DNA from: Micromonospora trifolii
Lineage (GTDB): Bacteria; Actinomycetota; Actinomycetes; Mycobacteriales; Micromonosporaceae
DNA length: 64,000 nt
Direction: 5' to 3'
Assembly: GCF_022229005.1 (NCBI RefSeq)
Contig: NZ_JAKKFD010000003.1
Location: 186,001 to 250,000 of the forward strand
The position numbers and the translations under genes are program-made. Under the pieces are notes generated by a model. It worked only from the letters and a program-made list of their open reading frames with translations, did no database searches and was not told the DNA's origin. The first letter of the stretch is position 1. The number at the start of each line of letters is the position of its first letter. This document shows, piece by piece, positions 43,773-52,321 of the stretch.

Positions 43773-44570
43773 TCAGAACGCCTCGACCGCCGGGACCAGG
43801 TCCGCGTCGACCACGATCGGCGCGTGGTCGGAGGGGCCCTTGCCCTTGCGGGCCTCCCGGTCCACGTACGCGGAGCGGACCGCTCGGGCGAACGGCGCTG
43901 ACGCGTACACCAGGTCGATCCTCATGCCCTTGTTCTGGTGGAACATGCCGGCCCGGTAGTCCCAGTAGGTGAAGGGGTGCGGGCCCTTCATCGGGGTCGG
44001 CACGACGTCGCTGAGGCCCAGGTCGCGGAGCGCCGTGAGGGCTGCCCGCTCGGCCGGGGTGACGTGCGTGGAGTGGGTGAAGACCGCCGGGTCCCAGACG
44101 TCGGCGTCGGTCGGGGCGACGTTGAAGTCACCGCAGACCGCCAGCGGCAACCCGCTGCCCAGTTCGGCGTCCAGCGCGTCGCGCAGCGCCGCGAACCAGG
44201 CCAACTTGTACGCGTAGTGCGGGTCGTCCGGCGTCCGGCCGTTGGGCACGTACACCGACCAGACCCGCACCCCGTCGCAGGTGGCGGAGATGGCCCGGGC
44301 CTCGGGCTCGGGGAAGCCGGGTTCGTCGGCGAACCCGACCCGGACGTCGCCCAGCCCGACCCGGGACAGGATGGCCACCCCGTTCCACCGGCCGTCGCTG
44401 TGGCTGGCCACGGTGTAGCCCAGCTCGCCGACCTCGGTCACCGGGAAGGCGCCGTCCGGGCATTTCGTCTCCTGCAGGCAGACGACGTCCGGCCCGGTGT
44501 CGGCCAGCCACTCCAGCAGCCGGGGTAGGCGGGCCTTCACCGAGTTGACGTTCCAGGTCGCCAGGCGCAT
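43773..44570 (-). CDS. xth: exodeoxyribonuclease III
   Basis: A 265-residue exonuclease-endonuclease-phosphatase protein. Motifs are ATWNVNSVKARL (metal Asn), LQETKCPD (catalytic Glu), VWSVYVPNGR, CGDFNVAPTD (Asp-Asn) and PSDHAPIVVD (Asp-His). It cuts DNA at abasic sites and removes 3' blocks in base-excision repair. The usual bacterial Xth length is matched. It is followed on the same strand by the MhuD-like gene after 17 bases. Confidence 0.95.
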   Translation of the reverse strand: MRLATWNVNSVKARLPRLLEWLADTGPDVVCLQETKCPDGAFPVTEVGELGYTVASHSDGRWNGVAILSRVGLGDVRVGFADEPGFPEPEARAISATCDGVRVWSVYVPNGRTPDDPHYAYKLAWFAALRDALDAELGSGLPLAVCGDFNVAPTDADVWDPAVFTHSTHVTPAERAALTALRDLGLSDVVPTPMKGPHPFTYWDYRAGMFHQNKGMRIDLVYASAPFARAVRSAYVDREARKGKGPSDHAPIVVDADLVPAVEAF

Positions 44571-44607
44571 GCCCCCAGCCTGCCGTATCCGCCGCCGCGA
44601 CGCCCGG

Positions 44608-45528
44608 TCAGCTGCCCGGGGTGTCGCCGGGACGGGTCTGTTCGGCCAGGAACCGTTCCAGTTCGGCGCCGAGTTCGTCGGCAGTGGGCAGCGGGCCGGC
44701 GTCCGGGGCGAGCAGGCTCTTCTCGCCCCGACCTCGGGCGAACGCGTCGTACTGCTCCTCCAGGGCCTGGACCAGGGCGGCGGCGTCCTCGGTCTGCGCG
44801 ACCTGCCGGTCGATCTCCACCCGGACCACCTCGGCGGCCGAGCGGAGCCCGTCGCCGGGCAGCAGCAGCCCGGTGCTGCGCGACACCGAGGTGAGCAGCA
44901 CCTCGGCGGCCGCCGGGTACTCGGTCTGCGCCACGTAGTGCGGCACGTGGGCGGCGAAGCCCAGCGCGTCGCGGCCCTGCTCGCCGAGGCGGAACTCCAG
45001 CAGGTGACCGACGCTGCCGGGCACCTGGACGCGTTGCAGCCAGGGCTCGTAGCCGGCGATCAGCTCGGGGCGGGTGGCGTGTGCTGTCACCCCGGTCGGC
45101 CGGGTGTGCGGGACCGCCATCGGGATCGAGTTGAGCCCCACTGTGAGCCGGACGTCCAGCCGGGCGGCGAGCCCGGCCACGGCGGCCACGAAACGCTCCC
45201 ACTGCAGGTCCGGTTCGGGGCCGGTGAGCAGCAGGAACGGGGTCTCGTCGTCGTCCTGCAACAGGTGCAGCTCCAACTTGGGCGCGTCGACGCTCTCCCA
45301 GTGGTCCTCGACGAAGGTCATCACCGGTCGTCGCGACCGGTAGTCGAAGAGCTGGTCGACGTCGAAGGTGGCGATCGGCCGACCCTCCAGCGAGGTGAGT
45401 AGCTGCTCACGCGCCAGTCGGCTGGCGTTTCCGGCGTCCACGAACCCGGTGAGGGCCTGGATGAGGACCGGCTGCCCGAGGTCGGGCAGATCGTCGGTGA
45501 GCTGGTAGAGCTCGTGTGGGTCGAGCAC
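44608..45528 (-). CDS. PAC2 family protein
   Basis: A 306-residue PAC2 (proteasome-assembly-chaperone-2-like) protein. It starts VLDPHELYQLTDDLP and contains PVLIQALTGFVDAGNASRLA, VSYRSRRP-like DYRSRRPVMTFVEDHWES, and YVAQTEYPAAAEVLLTSVSR. Actinobacterial members are of unknown function, proposed to assist the proteasome or its partners. GTG 45528 is chosen because GGGAGG lies nine bases upstream; an in-frame start at 45606 would add 26 residues of non-family sequence. It shares a strand with xth, 37 bases away. Confidence 0.87.
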   Translation of the reverse strand: MLDPHELYQLTDDLPDLGQPVLIQALTGFVDAGNASRLAREQLLTSLEGRPIATFDVDQLFDYRSRRPVMTFVEDHWESVDAPKLELHLLQDDDETPFLLLTGPEPDLQWERFVAAVAGLAARLDVRLTVGLNSIPMAVPHTRPTGVTAHATRPELIAGYEPWLQRVQVPGSVGHLLEFRLGEQGRDALGFAAHVPHYVAQTEYPAAAEVLLTSVSRSTGLLLPGDGLRSAAEVVRVEIDRQVAQTEDAAALVQALEEQYDAFARGRGEKSLLAPDAGPLPTADELGAELERFLAEQTRPGDTPGS

Positions 45529-45838
45529 CGGTGCGGACCTCCCTGAAATGTGCCTGCGGGGCGCCGTCGCGACGGAGGGCACCCGTTCGGGCAACGTACC
45601 CGCCATCCTGGTGCATTCCTGCGCCGGGCGATCCGTTGGCCGGGTGGTGGGCGTGACCGGACTTATCGGCTGTTTACGCCACCAGGCCGAGCCTCGTGGC
45701 CGATCGGCCGAGGGTCGGTTCGGCCCAAAGGCCGAGTTTGTCGATCATGTCAGGCTCGGCGGTCGGATGTCCGGCGCTGTCCCGGCCCGTGCCGGTCCGC
45801 GTGCGGCGCCAGCTTCATCCGGTACGCGAGGTCCGTTC

Positions 45839-45862
45839 CCCGGGCGGGTCGACCCGCCCGGG
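45839..45862. promoter_or_regulatory. 24-base perfect palindrome
   Basis: CCCGGGCGGGTC is followed immediately by its exact reverse complement, with TCGA at the centre. It lies 87 bases before the lysozyme-fold gene. With no loop it is a poor terminator and a better candidate for a dimeric-protein site. Confidence 0.5.
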
Positions 45863-45936
45863 TCGTCCACCAGTACGGGTCAGTTCTGTGTCGAGCGCCA
45901 CGTGATCACCGTGCGTGATCAGGGTTTGCACCTGCC

Positions 45937-45942
45937 TAGCCT
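45937..45942 (+). promoter_or_regulatory. -10 box of a probable leaderless promoter
   Basis: TAGCCT, six bases before the ATG at 45949, with no ribosome-binding site between. Confidence 0.5.
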
Positions 45943-45948
45943 CGGTTG

Positions 45949-46809
45949 ATGCGTGACGACGGCACCCTCGACGACCCGTACGCCCCGAGCAGGCCCACTG
46001 CCGATACGGAGGATGGCACCTCAACCGAACGGACAACCACCGCGAGCCGGCTCCGGGCGTACGCCCGGGACCTGACCGGTCGACGCCGGGCACAGATGGC
46101 GCTGGCCACCGGTGTGGTGTGCTGCCTCGGTCTGACCGCCGTCGTCCAGGTTCGCAACGAGGACGCCGACGCGGCGACCCGGAGTGGATCGCTCTCCAGT
46201 GCCGAGCTGGCGCAGCGCGCCGAGCAGCAGGGCGCCTCCCGTTCCCTGGACCGTACGGCTGCCCCGAGCACCTCCGCCGCCGCCCAGTCCGCGCCGGCGA
46301 GCCCTGCCGACCCGGACACCAGCGCGCCGGCCCGCAAGGCCGCCCCGGCTCGCCCGACCGACCCGGCGCCCGTCGCCGGGCTGGACGAGGACCAGATGGA
46401 GAATGCCGAGGCGATCGTCCGCGCCGGCCGCAAGATGGGGGTGCCCCGCCGGGGTCTGGTGATCGCGGTGGCCACCGCGATGCAGGAGAGCAACCTCTAC
46501 AACGTGGCCAGCGGCGTGCTGCCGGAGTCACAGGACTATCCGCACCAGGGCGTCGGCTGGGACCACGACTCGGTCGGGTTGTTCCAACAGCGTTCCAGCA
46601 GCGGCTGGGGCCCGGTTGGGCGGCTGATGGACCCCGAGTTCGCCACCCGGCAGTTCCTCAGCGCGCTGGAGCAGGTGCCCGGCTGGCAGCGGATGCGGCT
46701 CACCGACGCGGCTCAGGCGGTGCAGGTCTCCGCGTACCCCGAGCACTACCAGCAGCACGAGTGGCGGGCCACCCGGGTCGTTGACGCCATCGTGCCGGCG
46801 GGGCGGTAA
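45949..46809 (+). CDS. membrane-anchored lysozyme-fold (SLT-like) cell-wall protein
   Basis: A 286-residue protein with an acidic/Thr-rich cytoplasmic start, a single helix (about 48-66, MALATGVVCCLGLTAVVQV), an Ala/Pro/Ser-rich spacer to about residue 138, and a C-terminal actinobacterial lytic-transglycosylase-like domain. The domain has VIAVATAMQESNLYNVA, where Glu is the presumed catalytic acid, and HDSVGLFQQRSSSGWG. It probably acts on peptidoglycan outside the membrane. The ATG at 45949 lacks a ribosome-binding site but has a -10 box six bases upstream. Confidence 0.8.
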   Translation: MRDDGTLDDPYAPSRPTADTEDGTSTERTTTASRLRAYARDLTGRRRAQMALATGVVCCLGLTAVVQVRNEDADAATRSGSLSSAELAQRAEQQGASRSLDRTAAPSTSAAAQSAPASPADPDTSAPARKAAPARPTDPAPVAGLDEDQMENAEAIVRAGRKMGVPRRGLVIAVATAMQESNLYNVASGVLPESQDYPHQGVGWDHDSVGLFQQRSSSGWGPVGRLMDPEFATRQFLSALEQVPGWQRMRLTDAAQAVQVSAYPEHYQQHEWRATRVVDAIVPAGR

Positions 46810-46859
46810 CCTACCGCCCACTATGGACGGTCGGGGTTGAGGCTGTCGCATCCCGGGTA

Positions 46860-46887
46860 CATGTGTTGCAGGTTCGGGGTACACATG
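46860..46887. promoter_or_regulatory. dyad in the leader of the EcsC operon
   Basis: CATGTGT (46860-46866) and ACACATG (46881-46887) form a perfect seven-base dyad with a 14-base spacer, 28 bases before the small gene. It is either an operator or an mRNA stem-loop. Confidence 0.4.
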
Positions 46888-46915
46888 AGTACGGGATCAT
46901 CGACAGGAGGACGTC

Positions 46916-47062
46916 ATGTCACTGATGCAGCGGATCACCACGTTCCTGAGATCGCCGAAGGGGCAGCAGTTGGTCGAGCGAGGTCGTCGAGAGATGGCCA
47001 AGCCGGGCAACCAGCAGAAGCTGAAGGGGTTGGCGGCTCGGCTGTCCAACCGCCGCCGCTGA
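46916..47062 (+). CDS. small basic protein (48 aa) preceding EcsC
   Basis: A 48-residue frame from ATG 46916 to TGA 47062, beginning MSLMQRITTFLRSPKGQQLV and ending RLSNRRR. It is strongly basic (about a quarter Arg/Lys) and could form an amphipathic helix. AGGAGG, the best ribosome-binding site in the window, lies five bases upstream, so translation is likely. I know of no function. The EcsC gene starts 49 bases downstream, suggesting an operon. Confidence 0.72.
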   Translation: MSLMQRITTFLRSPKGQQLVERGRREMAKPGNQQKLKGLAARLSNRRR

Positions 47063-47111
47063 CCGCTCCATCGGCCGCCCTGTCCACCGTTTCCACCCCT
47101 GGGGAGACCTG

Positions 47112-47867
47112 GTGACCGACACCCCGTCCGCTGGCGGCCAGCCTGCCGCCCCTGCTCCGCAGCCGTCCGCCGACCTGCCGGCCGGGCCGGTGGACGCCCC
47201 CGAGGGTCCGCCGGCCCGGCTCTGGGACCGGATGCGGGACGACCCGCAGTACGCGCCGGAGCACCTTGCCCTGGAGGCGGTGCGCCGCCTCGGGCCGGAA
47301 GCCGTGCAGTGGGCCGCCCGAGCCCGGGCCGAGCAGCCCGGGGTTTCCGCCGACGCCCTGGCCGACCAGGCGGCCCGCAAGTTCGTCAACCTGGCCCGAC
47401 TGTCCGGTGCGGTCTCCGGCGTGGCCGGGCTGCCCGGCGCCGTGATCGACGTGGGTGTGCTGGCCTGGACCCAGGCGCGGATGGTGCTGCACATCGCCGC
47501 CGCGTACGACGTCGACCCGCTGCACAGTGATCGAGCCACCGACCTGCTGGTGCTCCAGCGGGTGCACAAGGTCGCCGAGAGCGCCCGGCTGGCGCTCGGC
47601 GTGGCCGCCGGCCGGGAACGCGCCGACGCCCTCTTTGGCCTGGGCGGCCAGCGCCCGCTCGGTCGGGTCATGTTGCAACTCGGCATCCGGCTGGCCCAGA
47701 TGGCCGGCGTCCGGGCCGCGAAGCGGATGGTCGCCAAGGTCGTCCCCGGTGCGGCCATCGTGCTCGGCACCTGGGCCAACTCATCAGCTACAAAGGATCT
47801 CGCCCAGCGATCCCGGGCCCTCTACGGCGCCCGCGGCAACGCCGTCCCGGAGCCGCGCCAACCCTGA
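47112..47867 (+). CDS. EcsC family protein
   Basis: A 251-residue protein. After a Pro-rich 35-residue start come the EcsC-family segments AARKFVNLARLSGAVSGVAG, LPGAVIDVGVLAWTQARMVL (DVxxLxxLQxRM-like) and a C-terminal amphipathic/hydrophobic region (KVVPGAAIVLGTWANSSATK). EcsC proteins are associated with membranes and ABC or secretion functions, but the role is unknown. GGGGAG precedes GTG 47112. It ends 18 bases from the convergent SGNH gene. Confidence 0.83.
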   Translation: MTDTPSAGGQPAAPAPQPSADLPAGPVDAPEGPPARLWDRMRDDPQYAPEHLALEAVRRLGPEAVQWAARARAEQPGVSADALADQAARKFVNLARLSGAVSGVAGLPGAVIDVGVLAWTQARMVLHIAAAYDVDPLHSDRATDLLVLQRVHKVAESARLALGVAAGRERADALFGLGGQRPLGRVMLQLGIRLAQMAGVRAAKRMVAKVVPGAAIVLGTWANSSATKDLAQRSRALYGARGNAVPEPRQP

Positions 47868-47885
47868 CTGCCCGTTCGGCGGTCG

Positions 47886-48737
47886 TCAGCCGGCCAGGCC
47901 GGAGGAGCGCCAGGTCACCTCGGCGATGCGGCCCTGGCCGGTGGCGTTCGGGTGGAACCAGTCCAGCGGGTTGAGCAGGTCCAGGGTGAACCGGACCTTG
48001 TGCAACGCGCCGCCGTCGTGCCGGCACCGTGACCCGTACGCCCGGCAGGCCGCCTTCAACTCGGCGTTGTACGCGTCGATCCGGTCCCGGACGGCGGCCC
48101 GGCGCGCCCGGTCGGCGGGTGCGGTGGAGGTCGCCTCGGCCAGCAGGGCCGGGCAGATGCCCCGCCGCCACGCACGGGTCGCCCGGGCGTCGTCGTGCCC
48201 GACCTCCCAGAGTCGGTACAGGTCGGGGATGCTCGCCACCAGCACCCGGGCCTTCGGCCGGCCGGTCCGCAGGACCCGCAGCCCTCGGTCGACGTCGGTC
48301 CGGAACTGCGCCACCGGCGTCATCGCGTCCACCCCGCCCCGACAGGCGTCGTTGGCGCCGATCAGCACCGTGACGTAGTCGGCGCGGTCGCGTACCGCCG
48401 CCTGGGCCTGACCGACGAGAGCGTCCGCGCGGGCGCCGGGACGGGCATGGTTGTACGTCCGGTCGCGGATCGCCGGGTTCTGTTCGAGCAGCCGTCGGTA
48501 GTGGCTCTGCACCCGCAGCCCGTCCCCTGTCGACCAGGAGTTGCGCTCGCACGAGGTGAGCACCAGGCAGGAGGCGAAGCCGGTGCTGATCGAGTCGCCG
48601 AGGGCGGCGATGCCGCCGGGCCCGCTCGACGGCGGGGCACTCGTGGTGGGGCGGGGTGTCGCGGAGTTGCCGCCCTCGCAGGCCAGCGCGACCAGCGCCG
48701 CGAGACAGGCCAGGGCGGCGACCCAGCGTCGAGGCAT
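47886..48737 (-). CDS. SGNH/GDSL hydrolase lipoprotein
   Basis: A 283-residue exported esterase-type hydrolase. The signal peptide ends at a lipobox ALAC with Cys20, followed by a Thr/Pro/Ser linker. Block I is ALGDSISTG (nucleophile Ser49), block III IGANDAC and block V DWFHPN (D259, H262). It probably hydrolyses ester bonds of lipid or glycan substrates at the outer face of the membrane. Several cysteines (SCLVLTSCERN) suggest disulfides. Confidence 0.88.
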   Translation of the reverse strand: MPRRWVAALACLAALVALACEGGNSATPRPTTSAPPSSGPGGIAALGDSISTGFASCLVLTSCERNSWSTGDGLRVQSHYRRLLEQNPAIRDRTYNHARPGARADALVGQAQAAVRDRADYVTVLIGANDACRGGVDAMTPVAQFRTDVDRGLRVLRTGRPKARVLVASIPDLYRLWEVGHDDARATRAWRRGICPALLAEATSTAPADRARRAAVRDRIDAYNAELKAACRAYGSRCRHDGGALHKVRFTLDLLNPLDWFHPNATGQGRIAEVTWRSSGLAG

Positions 48738-48857
48738 GACGTCTCCCGTTCCCGCAGCACAGAGCGACAGCGCGGTAACTCTATGCGCAGGATGTGGTTT
48801 GCCGGGAAGTTGCTGTCGGCTATGCGGCAGAGTGCCGCCACGGAAGCCGTCGGCGTG

Positions 48858-49451
48858 CTATGCGTCCCGCCACGGAGCCCGCTGACCGTGCAGCCACCAG
48901 TGCAACGCCCGGGTGATCCGGGGCAGCACCAGATAGGTCATCAGCGGGGTCAGGCAGAGCGTCATCAGCAGCACCCGGGCCGCCAGCGGCACCGCGTCGA
49001 GGAAGCGGCTCGTCAGCAGGGTGGCGGTCAGGCTCAGTGGGAAGAACGCCAGCCAGATGGTCACCGCCTGCTTCCAGCGCGGCGGCGACGCGGGCGGGGC
49101 CGGCTCCACCAGGTCCACCGAGTGCTCCAGCGGCCTGTCGAACCAACCCTCGATCCCGGTACGCCGCTCGACCCGGGTGTGCTCGACGATCCCCTGCGCC
49201 GAGCTGAGCCACCAGTGCCGCTGCGGCGACTCCTCCCACCGGCGCAGCGTCTCGGCGTCGGCGAAGCGGTAGAGCATGTGCCACTCCGGCGAACCGGGGC
49301 CGCTCTGCACCCAGCCGGCGCCGAGGAAGCCGGGGAACGCCTCGGCCAGTGCGGTGCCGGCCCGCATCCAGGCCACCATCTCGCTGGCCCGGCCGGGGTC
49401 GACGCGGCGGGCGATGGAGACGGTCACCGGCACGGCGAGGGTCATTGACAT
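48858..49451 (-). CDS. ABM-domain protein with C-terminal membrane helices
   Basis: A 197-residue fusion. Residues 1-105 form an antibiotic-biosynthesis-monooxygenase-like domain (SIARRVDPGRASEMVAWMRA, then PEWHMLYRFADAETLRRWEES). Residues about 128-175 contain two transmembrane helices (AVTIWLAFFPLSLTATLLTS and ARVLLMTLCLTPLMTYLVLP), followed by a basic tail. This ABM-plus-two-helix architecture (COG3224 type) is known, with no assigned substrate. GGATGGG precedes the ATG. Confidence 0.8.
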   Translation of the reverse strand: MSMTLAVPVTVSIARRVDPGRASEMVAWMRAGTALAEAFPGFLGAGWVQSGPGSPEWHMLYRFADAETLRRWEESPQRHWWLSSAQGIVEHTRVERRTGIEGWFDRPLEHSVDLVEPAPPASPPRWKQAVTIWLAFFPLSLTATLLTSRFLDAVPLAARVLLMTLCLTPLMTYLVLPRITRALHWWLHGQRAPWRDA

Positions 49452-49568
49452 GCGCCCATCCTGCGGTCGACGGGGCCGCGGCGCGAACGGATGTGCCGGA
49501 GCACACCGGCGAGGGTGGGTGTGCAGGCGCGCGGTAGCCGGTTAACCCGGCCGATCGGGGGTAGATCG

Positions 49569-49838
49569 GTGGGTATGACGAGATCGCAGCCCCGGCGCGC
49601 CCGTGGCACGGTCGGCCACGCGAACAGCGCGTTGAACCTTCGGCTCACCCTCGCCAGCTTCGGGCTGGTGATCATGGTGCTCTTCGCGGTGCTGGCGTTC
49701 TGGGCCGGCATCGCCTGGCTCGGCGTACTCTGCGCGATCCTCGCCGTGGTCGCCGTGGTCGACCTGGTCGTGATCCAGCGCCGCCGCGCCGCCCGCCGTC
49801 GCGAGGAGCCGGGCGTACGACACTCGTTGTTCGAGTAA
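49569..49838 (+). CDS. small two-helix membrane protein
   Basis: An 89-residue protein with basic ends and two hydrophobic helices (LTLASFGLVIMVLFAVLAFW and LGVLCAILAVVAVVDLVVI). It has an Arg-rich C-terminal cytoplasmic segment. The GTG at 49569 has GGGGG eight bases upstream; the ATG at 49575 is an alternative. It lies 12 bases before the aldehyde dehydrogenase and is probably in the same operon. I recognise no family. Confidence 0.7.
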   Translation: MGMTRSQPRRARGTVGHANSALNLRLTLASFGLVIMVLFAVLAFWAGIAWLGVLCAILAVVAVVDLVVIQRRRAARRREEPGVRHSLFE

Positions 49839-49850
49839 CAGGAGGACGAG

Positions 49851-51266
49851 ATGCCCCACATCGCCACCACCAACCCCGCCACCGGACAGGTGCTCAAGAC
49901 CTATGAGGCGATGTCCACCGAGCAACTCGACGACGCCATCGAGCGCACCGACCTCGCGTTCCATCAGCTGCTGTCGACGACCGTCGACCAGCGCGCCCAG
50001 TGGATGAACGCCGCGGCCGACCTGCTGGACGCCGAGCGCGACGAGATCGCCCGGATCATGACCACGGAGATGGGCAAGACGTACGTCGCGGCGCAGGCCG
50101 AGGTGACTAAGTGCGCCACCGCCGCCCGCTTCTATGCCGACAAGGCCCCCGCGTTCCTCGCCGACGAGCCCGCCGACGCCGACGCCGTGAAGGCCACCCG
50201 GGCGTTCATCCGCTACCAGCCGATCGGCGTGGTGCTCGCGGTGATGCCGTGGAACTTCCCGCTCTGGCAGGTGATGCGCTTCGCCGCCCCGGCGCTGATG
50301 GCCGGCAACACCGGCCTGCTCAAGCACGCCTCGAACGTGCCGCAGACCGCCCTGCTGCTGGAGGACGTGTTCCGGCGAGCCGGCTTCCCCGAGGGCGCCT
50401 TCACCACAGTGCTGGTCGACTCGGAAGCCGTCGACCACATCCTCAGCGACCCCCGCGTACGCGCCGCGACGCTCACCGGCAGCGAGCCCGCCGGCCGGTC
50501 CATCGCGCAGATCGCCGGGCGGGAGCTGAAGAAGACCGTCCTCGAACTCGGCGGCAGCGACCCGTTCGTGGTGATGCCCTCGGCCGACGTGGACCGGGCC
50601 GCCGAGGTGGCCACCACCGCCCGCTGCCAGAACAACGGCCAGTCCTGCATCGCCGCGAAGCGGTTCATCGTGCACACCGACGTGTTCGACGCCTTCGCCG
50701 AGAAGTTCGCCGCCAACATGGCCGCGCTGCGCGTCGGCGACCCGATGGACCCGAACACCGACGTCGGGCCACTGGCCAGCGAGCGTGGCCGCGACGAGGT
50801 CCACGCCCAGGTCCGCGACGCGGTGGACAACGGCGCGACGGTGCTCTGCGGCGGCGAGCCGCCGGCCGGCGACGGCTGGTTCTACCCGCCGACAGTGGTC
50901 ACCGACCTCACCCCGAAGATGCGGATGTGGTCCGAGGAGGTCTTCGGCCCGGTCGCCGGCCTGTTCCGGGTCTCGTCGTACGAGGAGGCCATCGAGGTCG
51001 CCAACGGCACCAGCTTCGGGCTCGGCTCGAACGCCTGGACCCGGGACCCGGCCGAGCAGGAGCGCTTCGCCACCGACCTGGACGCCGGCAACGTCTTCAT
51101 CAACGGGATGACCACCTCCTACCCCGAGTTGCCGTTCGGTGGCGTGAAGAACTCCGGGTACGGGCGGGAGTTGTCAGCGCTGGGCATGCGGGAGTTCTGC
51201 AACACCAAGACGGTCTGGGTGGGCGAGGGCGCCGCCTCGGCCGGCGCCGGCGCGCACGCCGAGTAG
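49851..51266 (+). CDS. NAD(P)-dependent succinate-semialdehyde dehydrogenase family protein
   Basis: A 471-residue aldehyde dehydrogenase. Motifs are VLAVMPWNFPLWQVMRFAAP, LELGGSDPFVVMP (catalytic Glu) and NNGQSCIAAKRF (nucleophile Cys, about 266), then EEVFGPVAGLFRV and LPFGGVKNSGYGRELS. The length and motifs match the GabD1-type branch that oxidises succinate semialdehyde to succinate; other aldehydes are possible. AGGAGG precedes the ATG. Confidence 0.9.
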   Translation: MPHIATTNPATGQVLKTYEAMSTEQLDDAIERTDLAFHQLLSTTVDQRAQWMNAAADLLDAERDEIARIMTTEMGKTYVAAQAEVTKCATAARFYADKAPAFLADEPADADAVKATRAFIRYQPIGVVLAVMPWNFPLWQVMRFAAPALMAGNTGLLKHASNVPQTALLLEDVFRRAGFPEGAFTTVLVDSEAVDHILSDPRVRAATLTGSEPAGRSIAQIAGRELKKTVLELGGSDPFVVMPSADVDRAAEVATTARCQNNGQSCIAAKRFIVHTDVFDAFAEKFAANMAALRVGDPMDPNTDVGPLASERGRDEVHAQVRDAVDNGATVLCGGEPPAGDGWFYPPTVVTDLTPKMRMWSEEVFGPVAGLFRVSSYEEAIEVANGTSFGLGSNAWTRDPAEQERFATDLDAGNVFINGMTTSYPELPFGGVKNSGYGRELSALGMREFCNTKTVWVGEGAASAGAGAHAE

Positions 51267-51318
51267 TTCGGGGCGCGGCACGCGTCAGCCGGTGCCGTCG
51301 TGGGTAGGAAGTGTGCCC

Positions 51319-52284
51319 ATGACGTCGTTCGGGTTCCACGCCTCGCATGAGCAGATCGGTCCACGCGCCCTGTTGGAGGCGGTGATCCACGCCGAGCGGG
51401 CCGGCTTCGACGCCGCCATGTGCTCCGACCACTTCTCCCCGTGGAGCGCCCGGCAGGGCGAGTCCGGCTTCGCCTGGTCCTGGCTGGGCTCGGCGTTGCA
51501 GGCCACCGGCATGCCGTTCGGCGTGGTCAACGCGCCCGGTCAGCGGTACCACCCGGCGATCATCGCGCAGGCGATCGGCACCCTCGGCGCGATGTACCCG
51601 GGCCGGTTCTGGGCGGCCCTGGGCACCGGCGAGGCCAGCAACGAGCACATCACCGGCGACCCGTGGCCGCGCAAGGACCTGCGCAGTGCCCGGCTGCGCG
51701 AGTGCGTGGACGTGATCCGGGCCCTGCTGGCCGGCGAGGAGGTCAGCCACGACGGTCTGGTCCGGGTGGATCGGGCCCGCCTGTGGACCCGCCCCGAGCA
51801 GCCGCCCGCGCTGGTCGGTGCCGCGGTCAGCGTGGCCACCGCCCGCTGGTGCGCCGAATGGGCGGACGGGCTGATCACAGTGAACGCCCCGGTGGCGCAC
51901 CTGCGCGAGATGATCGACGCGTACCGGGACGCGGGCGGACGAGGGCCGCTGCACCTCCAGGTGCACGTCTCCTGGGCGCCGGAGCAGGCCCAGGCCGAGG
52001 CGCTCGCGTACGACCAGTGGCGCAGCAACGTCTTCGCCCCGCCGGTCTGCTGGGACCTGGAGACCGTCGAACACTTCGACGTGGTCTCGGCCGACGTGCC
52101 GGCGCAGCGGGTCGCCGAGGTGGTGAACGTGTCGGCGGACCTGGGCCGGCACGTCGGCTGGCTGGAGGAGTACGCGCAGCTCGGCTTCGACCAGATCGCC
52201 CTGCACCACGTCGGGCAGGAGCAGCGCGGCTTCATCGACGCCTTCGGCGCGGAGGTGCTGCCGAAGCTGCGCCCGGGCGGCTGA
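51319..52284 (+). CDS. LLM-class F420-dependent oxidoreductase
   Basis: A 321-residue luciferase-like TIM-barrel oxidoreductase of the F420-dependent glucose-6-phosphate-dehydrogenase-like group (TIGR03885-type). Features are FGFHASHEQIGPRALLEAV, MCSDHFSPWSARQGESGFAW and FWAALGTGEASNEHITGD, typical F420/phosphate-binding segments. It would transfer hydride between coenzyme F420 and an unknown alcohol or sugar. The ATG at 51319 is preceded by TAGGAAG. It may share a transcript with the dehydrogenase 52 bases upstream. Confidence 0.85.
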   Translation: MTSFGFHASHEQIGPRALLEAVIHAERAGFDAAMCSDHFSPWSARQGESGFAWSWLGSALQATGMPFGVVNAPGQRYHPAIIAQAIGTLGAMYPGRFWAALGTGEASNEHITGDPWPRKDLRSARLRECVDVIRALLAGEEVSHDGLVRVDRARLWTRPEQPPALVGAAVSVATARWCAEWADGLITVNAPVAHLREMIDAYRDAGGRGPLHLQVHVSWAPEQAQAEALAYDQWRSNVFAPPVCWDLETVEHFDVVSADVPAQRVAEVVNVSADLGRHVGWLEEYAQLGFDQIALHHVGQEQRGFIDAFGAEVLPKLRPGG

Positions 52285-52307
52285 TCGAGGCCGAACAGGC
52301 GTACCCC

Positions 52308-52313
52308 TAGGCT
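52308..52313 (+). promoter_or_regulatory. -10 box of a probable leaderless promoter
   Basis: TAGGCT, eight bases before the antiporter ATG at 52322, with no ribosome-binding site in the interval. Confidence 0.45.
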
Positions 52314-52321
52314 CGTACCCC

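Larger units (their letters stand above)
45529..45948. other. 420-base intergenic region upstream of the lysozyme-fold gene
   Basis: No supported gene. It contains a 24-base perfect palindrome (45839-45862), paired GTGATCA motifs (about 45902-45921) and a leaderless-type -10 box (45937-45942). Confidence 0.75.

Noticed and set aside
45529..45948. Possible c-di-AMP (ydaO-type) riboswitch before the cell-wall lytic gene
   Set aside because: Such genes often carry one in actinomycetes, but I could not find the conserved riboswitch core sequences, and the -10 box six bases before the ATG leaves no room for a leader.
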